The position numbers and the translations under genes are program-made. This document shows, in pieces, positions 1-11,624 of a DNA stretch of 64,000 nucleotides; the first letter of the stretch is position 1, and every line of letters starts with the position of its first letter. Origin of the DNA: Cepaea nemoralis (Eukaryota > Mollusca > Gastropoda > Stylommatophora > Helicidae). Below the pieces are notes generated by a model. It was given only the letters and a program-made list of their open reading frames with translations. It had not been told where the DNA came from and ran no database searches. The stretch lies in contig JACEFZ010013290.1 of assembly GCA_014155875.1 (NCBI GenBank), forward strand, positions 442,001 through 506,000, written 5' to 3'.

Positions 1-114
1 ATTTTCTTTATATATTTGTATCTATTCTTTATTTTACGGCGGGACACTGGATAAAGAAATAACTACAGATAGAGTTGTATTATATAATGTTACACTTTGG
101 TGCGTCACCATCAA

Positions 115-702
115 TCTTATATATAAAAGGCGATCTCCGTTTGTCTGTCTGTATGTATGTATGTATGTCCTTTATTTGTTCGCGAACGGCCCATCCGATT
201 GAGATGAAATTTTCTACACGCCTTCCTTTCATTCCAGCGCTGCCAACTGTGATATTTTGTTAGTGTGAAATCGCCTGCTTACTCAGTATTATTTCATTTT
301 CATTTTTCATTATAATTTCATATATCTCAGGGGACCTAACTCCGTAAAAGTTATTTCAAGGGGCATAACTTTTCTGTATAACTTATAGTCATATTGAGGC
401 ATCGTTTTCAAAGATTTATAAACTCTTTGTCCATAGTTATGTACCGGCATATGAGTTATAATAAATAATGATACAATCTGTAAGGCATTTTCAAAGTTTT
501 CATAAAAATAATGCACAATGCATAACATTGTAACTCATCTTTTTTTGCTTAAGAAGTTACTGTAGTCATGCAGGTGATTATAAAGAGTTTTCATTAAAAA
601 TAATGCATGGTGTGTGGAAGGAAATTCTTTTAAGTTACTTTTTTTGTTGTATGAATTTAATGAGACGCTACCCGCCAGGAGCTGGGCGAGCCACGCCGGG
701 TC

Positions 703-773
<71 letters not shown>

Positions 774-1270
774 CGGACAGCGGAACTGGGAACTTATATG
801 ACTACTTATATGAAATTAAACGAGCTGCTTGCAATCAGGAGCTGGGCGAAGCCGGGCTGGATCAGACAGACAGACAGACAGTACGACAGACAGACAGACA
901 GAAAAGACATATAGACAGACAGACATATAGACAGATAGATAGTCGGGAACGGGAACGGGAGCTTTATGACTACTTATGTGAATTAAATTACGAGCGCCAC
1001 ACCAGGAGTTGAGCGATGCCCGGGCCGGGTCAGACAGACAGACAGACAGGAAGACAGACCAGACATATAGACAGATAGATAGTCGGGAACGGGAACGGGA
1101 GCTTATATGACTACTTATATGATTAAATTAGATGCTCCACACCAGGAGTTGAGCGATGCCGGGCCGGGTCAGACAGACAGACAGACAGAAAGACAGACAG
1201 AAAGACAGACAGAAAGACATACATACATACATACATACATACATACATACATACATACATACAGACAGAA

Positions 1271-1327
<57 letters not shown>

Positions 1328-1423
1328 GTCGGTAACGGGAACGAGAACTTATATGACTACTTATATGAATTAAATGAGATGCTCCCCACCAGGGTCTGGG
1401 ATAAGCCGGGCCGGGTCAGCTAG
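115..1423 (+). mobile_element. Non-autonomous Helitron/Helentron-like (HINE-type) element
   Basis: The left end TCTTATATATAAAAGGCGAT, followed by TGTCTGTC/TATG runs and a CCGATTGAGATGAAATTTTC block, has the look of Helitron 5' ends (TC start, AT-rich, then a GTCTGTC run). The right end GCCGGGCCGGGTCAGCTAG has a GC palindrome followed by the CTAG terminus expected of a Helitron 3' end (hairpin then CTRR). The base before is A (114) and the base after is T (1424), the canonical Helitron insertion context. There is no Rep/helicase coding capacity. The internal block at about 130-530 recurs at 4137-4520, so it is a family. No target duplication is expected and none is seen. It lies inside the hAT element. 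Confidence 0.65.
655..1423 (+). repeat. Five tandem Helitron-type 3' modules separated by (CAGA)n/(CATA)n arrays
   Basis: A module of about 100 bp is repeated: GGGAACGGGAGCTTATATG, then ACTACTTATATG, ATTAAA, a CACCAGGAG stretch and GCCGGGCCGGGTCAG. It ends near 703, 862, 1030, 1169 and 1423. Only the last copy ends in CTAGT. The others run straight into (CAGA)n arrays (703-775, 863-945, 1030-1080, 1169-1328), with (CATA)n at 1214-1262. The reading frames across these arrays are repeat artefacts, not genes. Confidence 0.8.
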
Positions 1424-1464
1424 TTAAAATTATAAAAGTGTGACGTAAGTGGAAGCCAAAAAGT

Positions 1465-1760
1465 GATTTTGACTGCTTGTTTGATCCTCCACCGAACAAA
1501 GCATTTCAGGTTGATGACCCCAAAAACAATTGCCTTGAGGATGAAGTCACCATGTTTCAAAAATTACGGCATCCAACTTCACAACCATTAAATTATTGGA
1601 AAAATGAACACACGTTTCTACTGCTAAAACAAGTGCGAAAATTGTTTTGGCCATACCAGTGTCATCAGCAGCAGTAGAGCGCTAATTTAGTTTAGCTGGA
1701 TTGTTGTTGAGTAAGTTACGAAAACGGATGTTACCAGCTCACGTTACAAACTCTGTGTAT
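1465..1760 (+). pseudogene. hAT transposase C-terminal (dimerisation) fragment
   Basis: Translation from about 1477 gives an acidic stretch and a PLNYWKNE motif, matching the hAT C-terminal dimerisation domain pattern (xxxYWK, then LARK). After a frameshift near 1630 the frame continues as IVLAIPVSSAAVER, then a stop codon (TAA at 1680), then FSLAGLLLSKLRKRML. This parallels the family motif A-x-P-V-S-S-A-x-V-E-R-x-F-S. The catalytic N-terminal part is not in the window, having been displaced by the Helitron insertion and the window edge. The fragment therefore has at least one frameshift and one nonsense codon and cannot encode transposase. Family identification rests on the two motif blocks in the right order. 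Confidence 0.7.
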
Positions 1761-1896
1761 ATCAGATTTGCATGTAAGATGACAATTGTGGTTCAGAGAT
1801 TACATGGATTAACTGAATTATTAGAAACAGTCGATCAGCAGGAAAATTGATAATGTGCCGAATGAGCAGAGTGACTCAGACACAGAATGTTGTTTG

Positions 1897-2990
1897 TCCA
1901 TCAAGAATGATGATGACCATTCATTTCATCCAGTGGGGTTGAAGGTGTGGAGCCGTGGGTTCTAAGATGGCTGATAAGGCCTATTTTGGCTCGAAATGTT
2001 CTTTGACAATGTGGACAAAGAATGCTTGACGTCTCTGGAGGAGGATTTCCTGCAGTGGTTTTTCTGTCCTGCCTTTTCTTCACAGCTCTTGCAGTCCTGG
2101 TTGCCTCACATATGACTGCACCTTTGTGCAATGAAGCACGCCACGAATTTCGGTCTCTGGCTGCAGCCTCCCAGGTGTCATGATGAATTCCAAAAGCATT
2201 CAGTAAAATTTTCAGAGTGTCTTTAAAACGTTTCCTCTGGCCACCTTGGGAGCGTTTACCACAACGCAGTTCGCTGTAAAAAATTCGTTTAGGGAGCCTG
2301 TGATCTGGCATGCGAGTCAAGTGACCAGCCCAGCGAATCTGATTCTTCATCAGTAGAGTGTGGATACTGGGTATGGATGCTCTTTCTAGGACTTCAGTGT
2401 CTGGAATCTTGTCTTGCCATTTAATCTTCAGTAGCTTCCTTAGGCAGACTGTGTGGAAGTGGTTTAATTTCCTAGCGTGTCGCTGATAAACAGTCCAGGT
2501 TTCACAAGCATATAGCAGTGTGGATAATACAACTGCTTTGTAGACTTTTAGCTTTGTTTGCAGGCTTATTCCAGTTCTGTCCCATACATTCTTGTACAGT
2601 CTGCCAAAGGCTGCACTGGCCTTGGAGATTCTTGCATTCACTTCGTCATCGATTGTGGCAGCTTGTGACACGGTGCTGCCAAGATAGGTAAATTTGTCCA
2701 CAACACTTAGTCCATGATCATTCACTTTGATATTCGGCACAGTGTGATTATTCCTGGAGCTGGCTGGTACATAACTACAGTCTTCTCCAAGTTGATATTG
2801 AGCCCAAAGTTGGCACAGGCATGTGAGAAAGCTGAAACATTATGTTGCATGTCCGCCTCTGAGTTGGCGTATAGAGCGCAATCATCAGCAAACAGGAGCT
2901 CTCTGACGGTGCCGCTGTTAATTTTGGTTTTAGCTTTCAGCCTTCTGAGATTGAATAACTTTCCATCCATACGGTAGTAAACAGACACAG
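1897..2990 (-). pseudogene. 5'-truncated non-LTR retrotransposon (LINE): reverse transcriptase end plus C2H2 finger
   Basis: Read on the minus strand from 2988 to 1904. The first frame (2988-2722) holds the reverse transcriptase active-site motif FADD (FADDCALYANS) with the following LNLEKT-like block. A frameshift near 2730 leads to a 279-residue frame with GSTVSQ, YACETWTV, IRWAGHLTRMPD and GKRSQGGQRKRFKD, the usual post-RT landmarks of animal LINEs, and a C-terminal C2H2 finger (CPHCQRTF...HLRTH). The 3' tail is a short ATGATG-type repeat on the minus strand (about 1897-1925). The endonuclease and RT fingers are missing, which is typical 5' truncation. It is inserted in the hAT remnant. 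A second copy of this family's tail is at 31322. Clade assignment beyond LINE is not attempted. Confidence 0.8.
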
Positions 2991-3293
2991 AATAAGAGTG
3001 TCAGAAAGACACCGAATTGTCGTATTTAGATTAAACCTTTTAAAAAAATAAATAAAATACTCTTGAATATTAAAATTAACAAATTCTGTCGTTTTACATG
3101 TCTCTTTGTGTATGTAGTCCTATGTAGTAGACACTAAACTTAAACTTTCATAAATTTCCTAATTTTATTTGAACTGTATGCCATATTAATATTATAATGG
3201 GAATCCCACGGAATGGGATGGGATTGGACAGGCATACATTACTATGGAATGGGATGGGATGCGACATAAAAATATTTCCCATGGACAAGCCTG

Positions 3294-3413
3294 ACATATG
3301 ACCTCTTAAATGTCTCAATTGTTATATATGGCATCTGAAATGTCCCAATTGTTACATATGACCTCTAAAATGTCCCAATTGTTACATATGACCTCTGAAA
3401 TGTCCACATTGGT
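3294..3413 (+). repeat. Four-copy 30-bp tandem repeat
   Basis: The unit ACATATGACCTCTAAAATGT followed by CCCAATTGTT repeats four times starting at 3294, 3324, 3354 and 3384, with about 3-5 differences in the second copy. The array begins immediately after the hAT right end. Sequence from 3414 to 3640 looks single-copy and I recognise nothing in it. Confidence 0.85.
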
Positions 3414-3914
3414 CTTTGTTCGCTATGTAACAGATCGTTTCAGTAGCGCGCCTACATTAGCAGTCAAGCCACAGTGTACCCGCGGAGGCACACGGTTCTA
3501 TGTTCTTAAATTGTATGCATTGCGGCTGGAGTGATCCTCCGCTAATTGCGGACTGGGATGTCTAATCGTGATTCATGGAGATGTACCTCGGATTGCTTAA
3601 CTGCCTGGTGTTCGCCAGTTCACTGAGAGCGTCTGGTGTATTTACATGTCTGTCATTCAGTATGTCTATCTGTCTCTATGTATGCATATGTATGTGTTTG
3701 TGTTCATCTGTGTGGGTTTAATGATGTGTATATATGAATGTGTGAGTGTATTGATGTGGGTGGGATGTGGAAGTGCGTATATGCGATTACGTGTTGTAAA
3801 TGCGTGTATGTTAGTAATGATGTGTGTGAGTATGTTAATGTGGGCGTGTGTATGTAGGCATGGGTATGTCTGATTATGTGGTGTGTATGTATTTAAATGT
3901 GAGTGTGTTGATAT

Positions 3915-3916
<2 letters not shown>

Positions 3917-3997
<81 letters not shown>

Positions 3998-4022
3998 CAC
4001 TCACACATACACACACATACAC

Positions 4023-4062
<40 letters not shown>

Positions 4063-4081
4063 TATATACTATATATAAACA

Positions 4082-4130
<49 letters not shown>
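3917..4130. repeat. (TA)n and (CA)n microsatellites
   Basis: Long perfect TA run (about 3917-3994), a short CACATACACA spacer, a second TA run (4025-4057) and (CA)n at 4083-4128. The upstream 3640-3910 stretch is TGTATG/TGTGTG-rich degenerate repeat. The poly-Ile/Tyr and His/Thr frames here are artefacts. The array abuts the second Helitron-like element. Confidence 0.9.
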
Positions 4131-5540
<1,410 letters not shown>

Positions 5541-5609
5541 ATATATATATATACATATACGTATGCATATGTGTTTGTATAAGTATATGTGTATATGTAT
5601 ATGTATATG

Positions 5610-6192
5610 CAGGCTTGTCCCATGGGATGGGATGGGACGGGACAGCAAACATTTGTATTTCCCATGGGACACATGGGACAGTAGCCATGTCATAGCAACA
5701 TTGTTTAACCTTTTTAGAGCCTTTTATCCTTCCTTTTTCTTTATATACGTGTATCAAATCTTTATCTCGTTGTGGGACACCGGATAAATTAATAAATGCT
5801 CGCATGCGATCACATTACCAACGCTTCAATGCCCATGAAAAAAAAAAAAAATTACTCGCATTACTTTAATGAGGATGATGAAGATTTCTTAAACCACATT
5901 CCGAATATTGTTCATATTAAAGGAATGCTGTATATACATGATAAATTCAAAACGTCTTTTGACAAACTAGAAATTGATGGTACTACATCTCATTTAATTT
6001 TGCTGTTATATTTCCTCCTAGACTATCAGTTGTACAAAGTTATTGTTGATATTGATGAAGAAACTTCCAGCAGCATGCTGAAGAAATATTGTCAGAACTT
6101 TCAGAAAATTTTGGAGAAAAACTTTAGCCATATTGCGGCAGTTCTTTGGCAGTTACTGCAGCATTCCTTACTGGGTGGTACTCACGTTCTAG
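5610..6192 (+). mobile_element. Second hAT copy, 5' terminus and a 5' internal piece
   Basis: Begins CAGGCTTGTCCCATGGGA with GGGATGGGAC subterminal repeats, the inverse of the right end at 3293. At 5740-5790 the sequence matches the first 60 bases of the window. A frame from about 5796 to 6192 (roughly 130 codons, starting in poly-Lys from an A-run) contains YFNEDDEDFLNH and IDGTTSHLILLLYFLL. I do not recognise a conserved domain in it, and it has no in-frame stop until the SINE that follows. By position it should be the 5' coding part of the hAT element, possibly rearranged. No matching right end is seen, so the copy is truncated or interrupted by the SINE at about 6193. Confidence 0.5.
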
Positions 6193-6435
6193 CCGGTCTC
6201 CCTGGTCAAGAAGTTACACGACTTTCTCCGTAATACCGTATTCTCTGGCGAGTAACGTGACGTGCGCGAGAATTAGTAGCGGTTCTCTCCGCGTCGGTAA
6301 CTTACTGGGTATGTGAGTCGGTCGCTCAGAAAGCAATGGCAAACTACTGAGCGTTATCTTGCCATGAAATAAACAATCAGCTGAAAGATGCTGATGTTGA
6401 CAGCGATGTCCTGTGAAGGATATGCGAACCAAAAC
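6193..6435 (+). mobile_element. SINE family B, head type 1
   Basis: Starts GCCGGTCTCCCTGGTCAAGA, with an A-box-like TGGTCAAGAAGTTA, passes through CGACTTTCTCCGTAAT and GCGGTTCTC, then the common core GCAATGGCAAACTACTGAGC and AGATGCTGATGTTGACAGCG, and ends with CTGTGAAGGATATGC followed by an AAAACAAAAAACAAAAAA tail. Five head-1 copies and five head-2 copies in the window share the core and 3' end. The A-box-like start and A-rich tail fit a tRNA-derived SINE. It is fused to the hAT piece on its left. Confidence 0.75.
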
Positions 6436-6460
6436 AAAAAACAAAAAAGTCAATTTCAAT

Positions 6461-6806
6461 GTGGGTGACAGTCTCTTTCAATGTGGGTAGCAGTCTCTTT
6501 CTATGTGGATGACAGTCTCTTTCAATGTAGGTATCCGTATCTTTCTATGTGGGTGGAAGTCTCTTTCTATGTGTGTGGTAATCTCTTTCAATGTGGGTGG
6601 AAGTCTCTTTCTTTGTGGGTGGCACTCAATTTCTAGGTGGGTGGTAGTCTCTTTCAAGGTGGGTGGTAGTCTCTTTCTATGTAGGTGGCAGACTTTTTCT
6701 ATGTTGGTGGTAGTCTTTTTCTTTGTATGTGGCAGTCTCTTTCTTTGTAGGTGTCAGTCTCTTTCTTTGTGGGTGGCAGTCTCTTTCTATGTGGGTGGCA
6801 GTGCTC
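6461..6806 (+). repeat. Minisatellite, unit about 22-24 bp, roughly 15 copies
   Basis: Imperfect tandem copies of GTCTCTTTCTATGTGGGTGG plus CA. Variants differ mainly at TCTATG/TCAATG/TCTTTG and at the last bases. The array begins right after the A-rich tail of the SINE. The 107-residue frame over it, with recurring LFLCGW, is a repeat artefact: the unit length varies by 1-2 bp and there is no conserved start. Confidence 0.85.
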
Positions 6807-7344
6807 TTTGGTTGTACATTCCTTAAGTACAGTAGCCATTTTGTTTATACGCTGCACATGCGCATGAGACACCTAACGCCACCTGACGAACGGGAATATA
6901 AAGTTCAATGTTGCTGTCACCTAATGACACCTGTATAAAACACCAACTACATTTACCTGCCATCCCCCAGAACTGTGTGACTTACTTTTTGACTCGCCCT
7001 CATATTTGTCATATAATATGATTTGACATATATTGTTACGCATTGTCATGTATGATTGTCCCGTTATGTATTGCCATGTATTGTTATGTATTTTCGAATT
7101 TGATATGTATTGTCCTATCGTTACCACGTTGTCACCACGTTAGGTTTTTCAATCCAAGACAGAACATGTCACCTACTTATCCCAGAATTGTGATCAGCAC
7201 AAACATGTATTCTGTAAAGCATAATGTGGTAGTTTTCTTCAACCTTGCATATTATTCACGTTATACGATTTATAAATGTCTCCATATCCTGTCTTGTAAT
7301 CCAACATCGGCCAAGAAACATTATGCCAAACTGGCACCTGTATT

Positions 7345-7486
7345 CAGTATACTGACACATGTATTCATATACTGACACCTGTATTCATATACTGACACCT
7401 GTATTCATATACTGACACCTGTATTCATATACTGACACCTGTATTCATATACTGACACCTGTATTCATATACCGACACATTATATT
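7345..7486 (+). repeat. 20-bp minisatellite, left part
   Basis: Seven near-identical copies of ACTGACACCTGTATTCATAT in direct tandem. The same unit resumes at 8158 on the far side of a LINE fragment. The stretch before it (6807-7344) contains no gene or repeat I recognise. Confidence 0.9.
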
Positions 7487-8157
7487 CATATCACCATTAG
7501 CATCATCATCACCATCATCATCATAATCATCATGTGCCATGTCGATAAGCGTTGACTGTCATGTGTCGCCATCTGACGCGATCACCAGAGTTGTGGATCA
7601 GCTCTGTTTTCTTGTCTCGACCAGACCACGTGGCCTAGCCATCCAGGTATTTATTCTCTGTCTTCCTCTTGTTCTTTCTCCCTCAATCTTGCCAGTTGTC
7701 ACCAAGTTCTCCGGTTAATTTCTTCTCATAACATGTCCAACCTCTAATTTCTCTAATCAGTTTACGGCTTTCATTTGATTCTTGTAGGACTTTGTCATTG
7801 GTTTTGCTGTCTGTTCACTGTATTCTTTGCATTTTCCCCAGAAACCACATTTCCACAGCCATCAGATGTTTTTCAACTTGTCTGCTCATTGTCCACGCTT
7901 CATATACATACAAACGTACAGGTTCTTTGTAGCACTTCAACACCCATTGTTTCGTTGCAAATGATCTTTTTATTGGTCAATATGTTTTCCATCTCGCAAA
8001 AACTACCTTTCTTAGGTTACTCTTGATCTAATCTCTTCAAGGCATCTCTCATCAGATGTTATGACTGATCCGAGATACATGTACCGATTTACTTGTTTAA
8101 GAATATTCCCATTTACTTGTATATTACTTTGCTATATTAAGTGGCCACGATTATCTG
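7487..8157 (-). mobile_element. RTE-type LINE 3' fragment (family L1 of this window) inside a minisatellite
   Basis: On the minus strand the fragment ends GACATGGCACATGATGATT with an ATGATG tail (7495-7535 on the plus strand). It shows strong similarity to the 3' half of the L1 LINE at 48045-51047, including the GGATCAGCTCTG, CTCGACCA, CACGTGGC, CTTGCCAGTTGTCACCAAGT and CTCATAACATGTCCAA blocks. It is broken by frameshifts, so no usable frame remains. The left border is the (CATCAT)n tail and the right border is near 8157, where the 20-bp array restarts. Confidence 0.75.
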
Positions 8158-8646
8158 TGTCTTCATGTACTGACACCCGTATTCGTGTAATGACACCCGT
8201 ATTCATGTAATGACACCTGTATTCATGTAATGACACCCGTATTCATGTAGTGACACCTGTATATACGTACTGACAAATGCATTCATGTCTTGACACCTGT
8301 ATTCAGGTATTGACATATGTATTCATGTACTGACACATGCATTTGTGTACTGACACCTGTATTCATATTCTGATACCTGTATTCATTGTACTGACACCTG
8401 TATTCATATACTGACACATGAATTCATCGTACTGACATCTGTATTCATTGTACTGACACCTGTATTCATATACTGACACATGAATTCATCGTACTGACAC
8501 CTGTATTCATTGTACTGACACTTGTATTCATTGTGCTTACACCAGTATTCATTGCACTGTCACATGTTTTCATATACTGACACCTGTATTCATATATTGA
8601 CACCTGTATTCATCGTACTGATACCTGTATTCATATCGTGACACAA
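8158..8646 (+). repeat. 20-22-bp minisatellite, right part
   Basis: About 23 copies of a variant of the unit at 7345: TGACACCTGTATTCATGTAC, with expanded TTGTAC/TCGTAC spacers in later copies. These copies are more diverged than those on the left of the LINE insertion. Confidence 0.85.
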
Positions 8647-8679
8647 TATATCAAATGTACAATGTTGTCACGAGAAACA

Positions 8680-8905
8680 CAGTTGCATGTCCTTTACAGG
8701 AATCCGCAATCAAGCCCAGCATGTATTGTCTGTTTGTTATTTACTAGATAACGTTAGTTCAATAGTTTGTCATTGCTTTCTAAATACCCGACGCATCATA
8801 CCATCGAAATCAACGCAAAGCAGCCTGTTTCCAAATCGCCCGCAGGTGATTTCTCGACTTGGTGTGACGGAGAATTATTCAACTGCGCGTCTCAATTCCC
8901 CCCCC
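8680..8905 (-). mobile_element. SINE family B, head type 2, diverged
   Basis: Plus-strand reading begins with the 3' end TGCATGTCCTTTACAGGAAT, passes through the family core (AATAGTTTGTCATTGCTTTC) and CAAATCGCCCGCAGGTG, and ends toward a C-run at 8898-8912. The orientation is therefore minus. It matches head-2 copies at 42875 and 45000, especially AAATCG(C/G)(C/T)CGCAG. Confidence 0.55.
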
Positions 8906-8945
8906 CCCCCCCTCCCAAGTCACGTCGCTGGTTAAAGAACTAGTT

Positions 8946-9190
8946 GCATGTCCTTTACTGGACGTCACAATCAGCCCCAACGTTTTTTTCGCTGCCATGT
9001 ACCAAACAATTCTTACATTCAGAAGTTTGCCATTATTTCTGAACGACTGACGGTCATGTTCTCGAAATCAACTCAAGGCGTTCTGCTTCCAAATGGTCTG
9101 TGACAGAATTCGAGCCTTTCCCCGCTGTATGCCTGGAAGTTGTAAAACGCGTTCACTTCCCTTATGGCACACAGCCGACACCAGACGTTT
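8946..9190 (-). mobile_element. SINE family B, head type 2, second tandem copy
   Basis: Restarts with TGCATGTCCTTTACTGGACG and repeats the same order of blocks as the preceding copy, including CAGAAGTTTGCCATTATTTC and TCCAAATGGTCTGTGACAGA, giving two same-orientation SINEs back to back. The following stretch 9191-10018 contains no gene or repeat that I recognise apart from a GGGGGGAGGG run at 9383. Confidence 0.5.
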
Positions 9191-10028
9191 GATAAAAAAA
9201 CAAAAAAAGCAATATAACTTTCATATTTAGTTTTAACATTCAAACATATTTTATTTTAATAGATCCTAATTCATTATCATTTCATTATCATTACCTCATC
9301 TTGTTAACACAGATGCTATACTATCCTGCCCATCCGGTATGAAGCAACATACAATTTTGGAGCTACTACGTTAAATCAGAAAGGGGGGAGGGATATTTTT
9401 CTTCCAGAACCGCATCTCCCTTCTCAGAAAGTCCCAGTCTCTCCCTAATAGACAGACACTATAGCGATACTAAAAGTAATGTCTGGGTTGCATGTCTTCA
9501 GTAATCTGTCAATTATTTACTGATTATATACAGGGAGGCAAGAGTGCTGGAAAGCCCTGATCACATTGAAATACCATTAAATATAATCTCACAGTTCCTT
9601 GTTTGGCACGTATAGAAGATACAGACAGAAAGTTGTCTAAAGACATATATCAGACAACAGAAAAATCGAAATTTATAACCACAATGATGTTCGAATAAGG
9701 CATTATTGAGAGCCTTGTATGACAAAACAAGTAATAGATGCTCTTGGACTCGCAATCAGAATGCTACACTTAAAAAAGCATGTCATAACCAGCCATGTCT
9801 GTCTCCTGCTTCAACGGCCAGATGTGAAATGCGGGCATAAATCATGTATAGGAAGCATTATCCCTGCAAAAAACGTATATGTTTATTAGCGAAGCATATA
9901 TACCAATGCCCGGGCTATATTTCAACATGTGAAAGCCCGTCAACAAATAAATATTTATAGCATGTGCGATACTGACATACACACATTTGGATCGTCGCCA
10001 AAGCTTTGCACTTCGAGCAGTGTGATGA

Positions 10029-10275
10029 AAAAAAAAAGTCGCTTAAAAGTCGACAGGGTCGACTTCATTGCACCGGGTTTTATCCCATATGGCTCGGTCC
10101 CTTTCCGCAGAACGGAAAGCGTCGCACAAAGCACGAACTCCGTAGCTTTTAGCGACGACCCACAGGAGTCTCCGAAACATTTAACTCGTAAACCGAAGGG
10201 TGCGGCCCGGATTCGAACCCACAACCTTCGGAACACGAGTCAAACGGCTTGACCACTTCGCCACAGAGACTCCCA
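10029..10275 (-). mobile_element. SINE family A, tRNA-derived, with 10-bp target duplication
   Basis: On the minus strand the element begins GGGAGTCTCTGTGGCGAAGT, with an A box TGGCGAAGTGG and a B box GGGTTCGAATC about 40 bp later, then a body with GGGACCGAGCCATATGGGAT and a 3' end GTCGACCCTGTCGACTTTTA and poly-T/A. It is flanked by the exact direct repeat AGTGTGATGA at 10019-10028 and 10276-10285. Box spacing fits a tRNA promoter, and the flanking repeat fits LINE-machinery insertion. Other copies: 26417 (+) and 53683 (-); a tail piece is at 54226. Confidence 0.85.
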
Positions 10276-10835
10276 AGTGTGATGAGATTCGCCTTGTGCG
10301 ATCTGTGGGGGTAGACTGGGAAAGCTACTGGCCCAGATGATATCCCAGCAGACACTATTAAAACTAACATAAAGACGTGAACTGAATTGCTGAACACATT
10401 AAGTAGCAATCTTGGACACTGACACACTGATACTGACTAGTCTACTAACAACTGCTGTACTGTGGTCCTTGTAATAGATTACGCACATTTACAGAAGCAT
10501 TATGATTTGTTTCACCGTACCGACATATCAATCGATATTGGGTCATTGAGAGATCCATCTTCTGTTAGTAGAAATCCATGCATTAATTTTGAAGCACGGC
10601 ATTACAATGTGCCCATTCAGGCGTGATGGGAATATGTCGAGCATGGACACAAATACTTCGAAGGAAAAGGTTTCTTAACGTAGTACGTGGTGTAGTAACT
10701 GTACGTGAACTTCACGTGATCATCTTGAACTAGGACACAATAAGAGAAAACAGACATCAGAAAGGACCACCTGGCTCCACGGTTAGAGGATTCCAGCTCG
10801 ATGGGCATCTACCCTTTGTTAAACATGATCCAAGA

Positions 10836-10836
10836 A

Positions 10837-10905
<69 letters not shown>
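10836..10905. repeat. (ATT)n microsatellite
   Basis: Perfect (TTA)n of about 23 units, directly upstream of a 195-bp LINE fragment that is itself followed by another (ATT)n. Confidence 0.95.
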
Positions 10906-10906
<1 letters not shown>

Positions 10907-11100
10907 ACAGTCAACAGTATGCCACAACAAGCAATGATGTACAGACCAGATGGAAACAGAGGAAGAGGCCGACCACGTAAACGTTGGACGGAGGGAATAA
11001 CAGAATCCATGGGAATGTCGATATACGAAGCCCATAACCGGGCACTCTCACGAAGTTTATACTTCACCTCGACACCGCAAGGTACAAGAGGAACATGATG
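10906..11100 (+). mobile_element. RTE-type LINE 3' terminal fragment (family L3)
   Basis: Encodes the end of the L3 reverse transcriptase ORF: PQQAMMYRPDGNRGRGRPRK, then the W-T-E-G-I block and SIYEAHNRALSR, ending in a stop and the GAACATGATGAGATGAGATT tail that passes into (ATT)n at 11108-11167. The same ends are present at 11625 (-) and 42190 (+). It is severely 5' truncated and lies between two (ATT)n arrays. Confidence 0.85.
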
Positions 11101-11107
11101 AGATGAG

Positions 11108-11167
<60 letters not shown>

Positions 11168-11244
11168 TGAATAACGAAAAAACAGCAGATTGCATCTCAT
11201 GAAGTACACACTGAAGTCACACAGTACAAACTAAAGTGTTTTTT

Positions 11245-11460
11245 TTAAATTCGCATATCCTTTACAGGACATCGCTGTCAACAGCAGCATCGTTCAGCTG
11301 TCTGTTGATTTCTTGGCAAGATTACGCTCAGTAGTTTGCCACTGCTTTCTGAGCGGCCGACTCAGTTATCCCGCAAGTCACCAGCGGGGGTAGAACCGCT
11401 TCCAGCTCTCCGCCCGCTACGAGACTCTGCGTGATAAACAGGATTACGGAGAAAGTACAC
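11245..11460 (-). mobile_element. SINE family B, head type 1
   Basis: Plus-strand order is 3' end first: TTTTTTTAAATTCGCATATCCTTTACAGGACATCGCTGTC, core GTAGTTTGCCACTGCTTTC, GTAGAACCGCTTCC, then GGATTACGGAGAAAGT at the head side. The final TGGTC head bases are not preserved, so the copy is slightly 5' truncated. Confidence 0.75.
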
Positions 11461-11624
11461 ACTAAAGTAATTAGATAAATTCTTCTAGCTGAAATATCTA
11501 CATTTCAGCTTGAGTAATACATCTAATCGCTACACATTTGGTAATGGACGGTGGTTATTGTTTGTGTATTCGTTATCAAAATTCAGTTCGGGAAAAGATT
11601 ATTATTGTTGTTATTATTATTATA

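Larger units (their letters stand above)
1..3293 (+). mobile_element. hAT DNA transposon remnant, 5' end outside window, with two nested insertions
   Basis: The first 60 bases (a CTTTATATA stretch, then GGGACA and GGATAAA) match the sequence about 145 bp inside a second hAT copy at 5610. At 1465-1760 lies a hAT C-terminal dimerisation region. The right end at 3275-3293 reads CCCATGGACAAGCCTG, whose reverse complement CAGGCTTGTCC matches the CAGGCTTGTCCCATGGGA that opens the copy at 5610. Both ends carry GGGATGGGAT subterminal repeats. hAT elements typically begin with CAG and have short imperfect inverted repeats, so this is one element running from before the window to 3293. A Helitron-like element (115-1423) and a LINE (about 1897-2990) sit inside it. 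The 8-bp target duplication cannot be checked because the left end is missing. Confidence 0.6.

Noticed and set aside
6503..6826. 107-residue protein with repeated LFLCGW
   Set aside because: Imperfect 22-24-bp minisatellite; unit length is not a multiple of 3 throughout.
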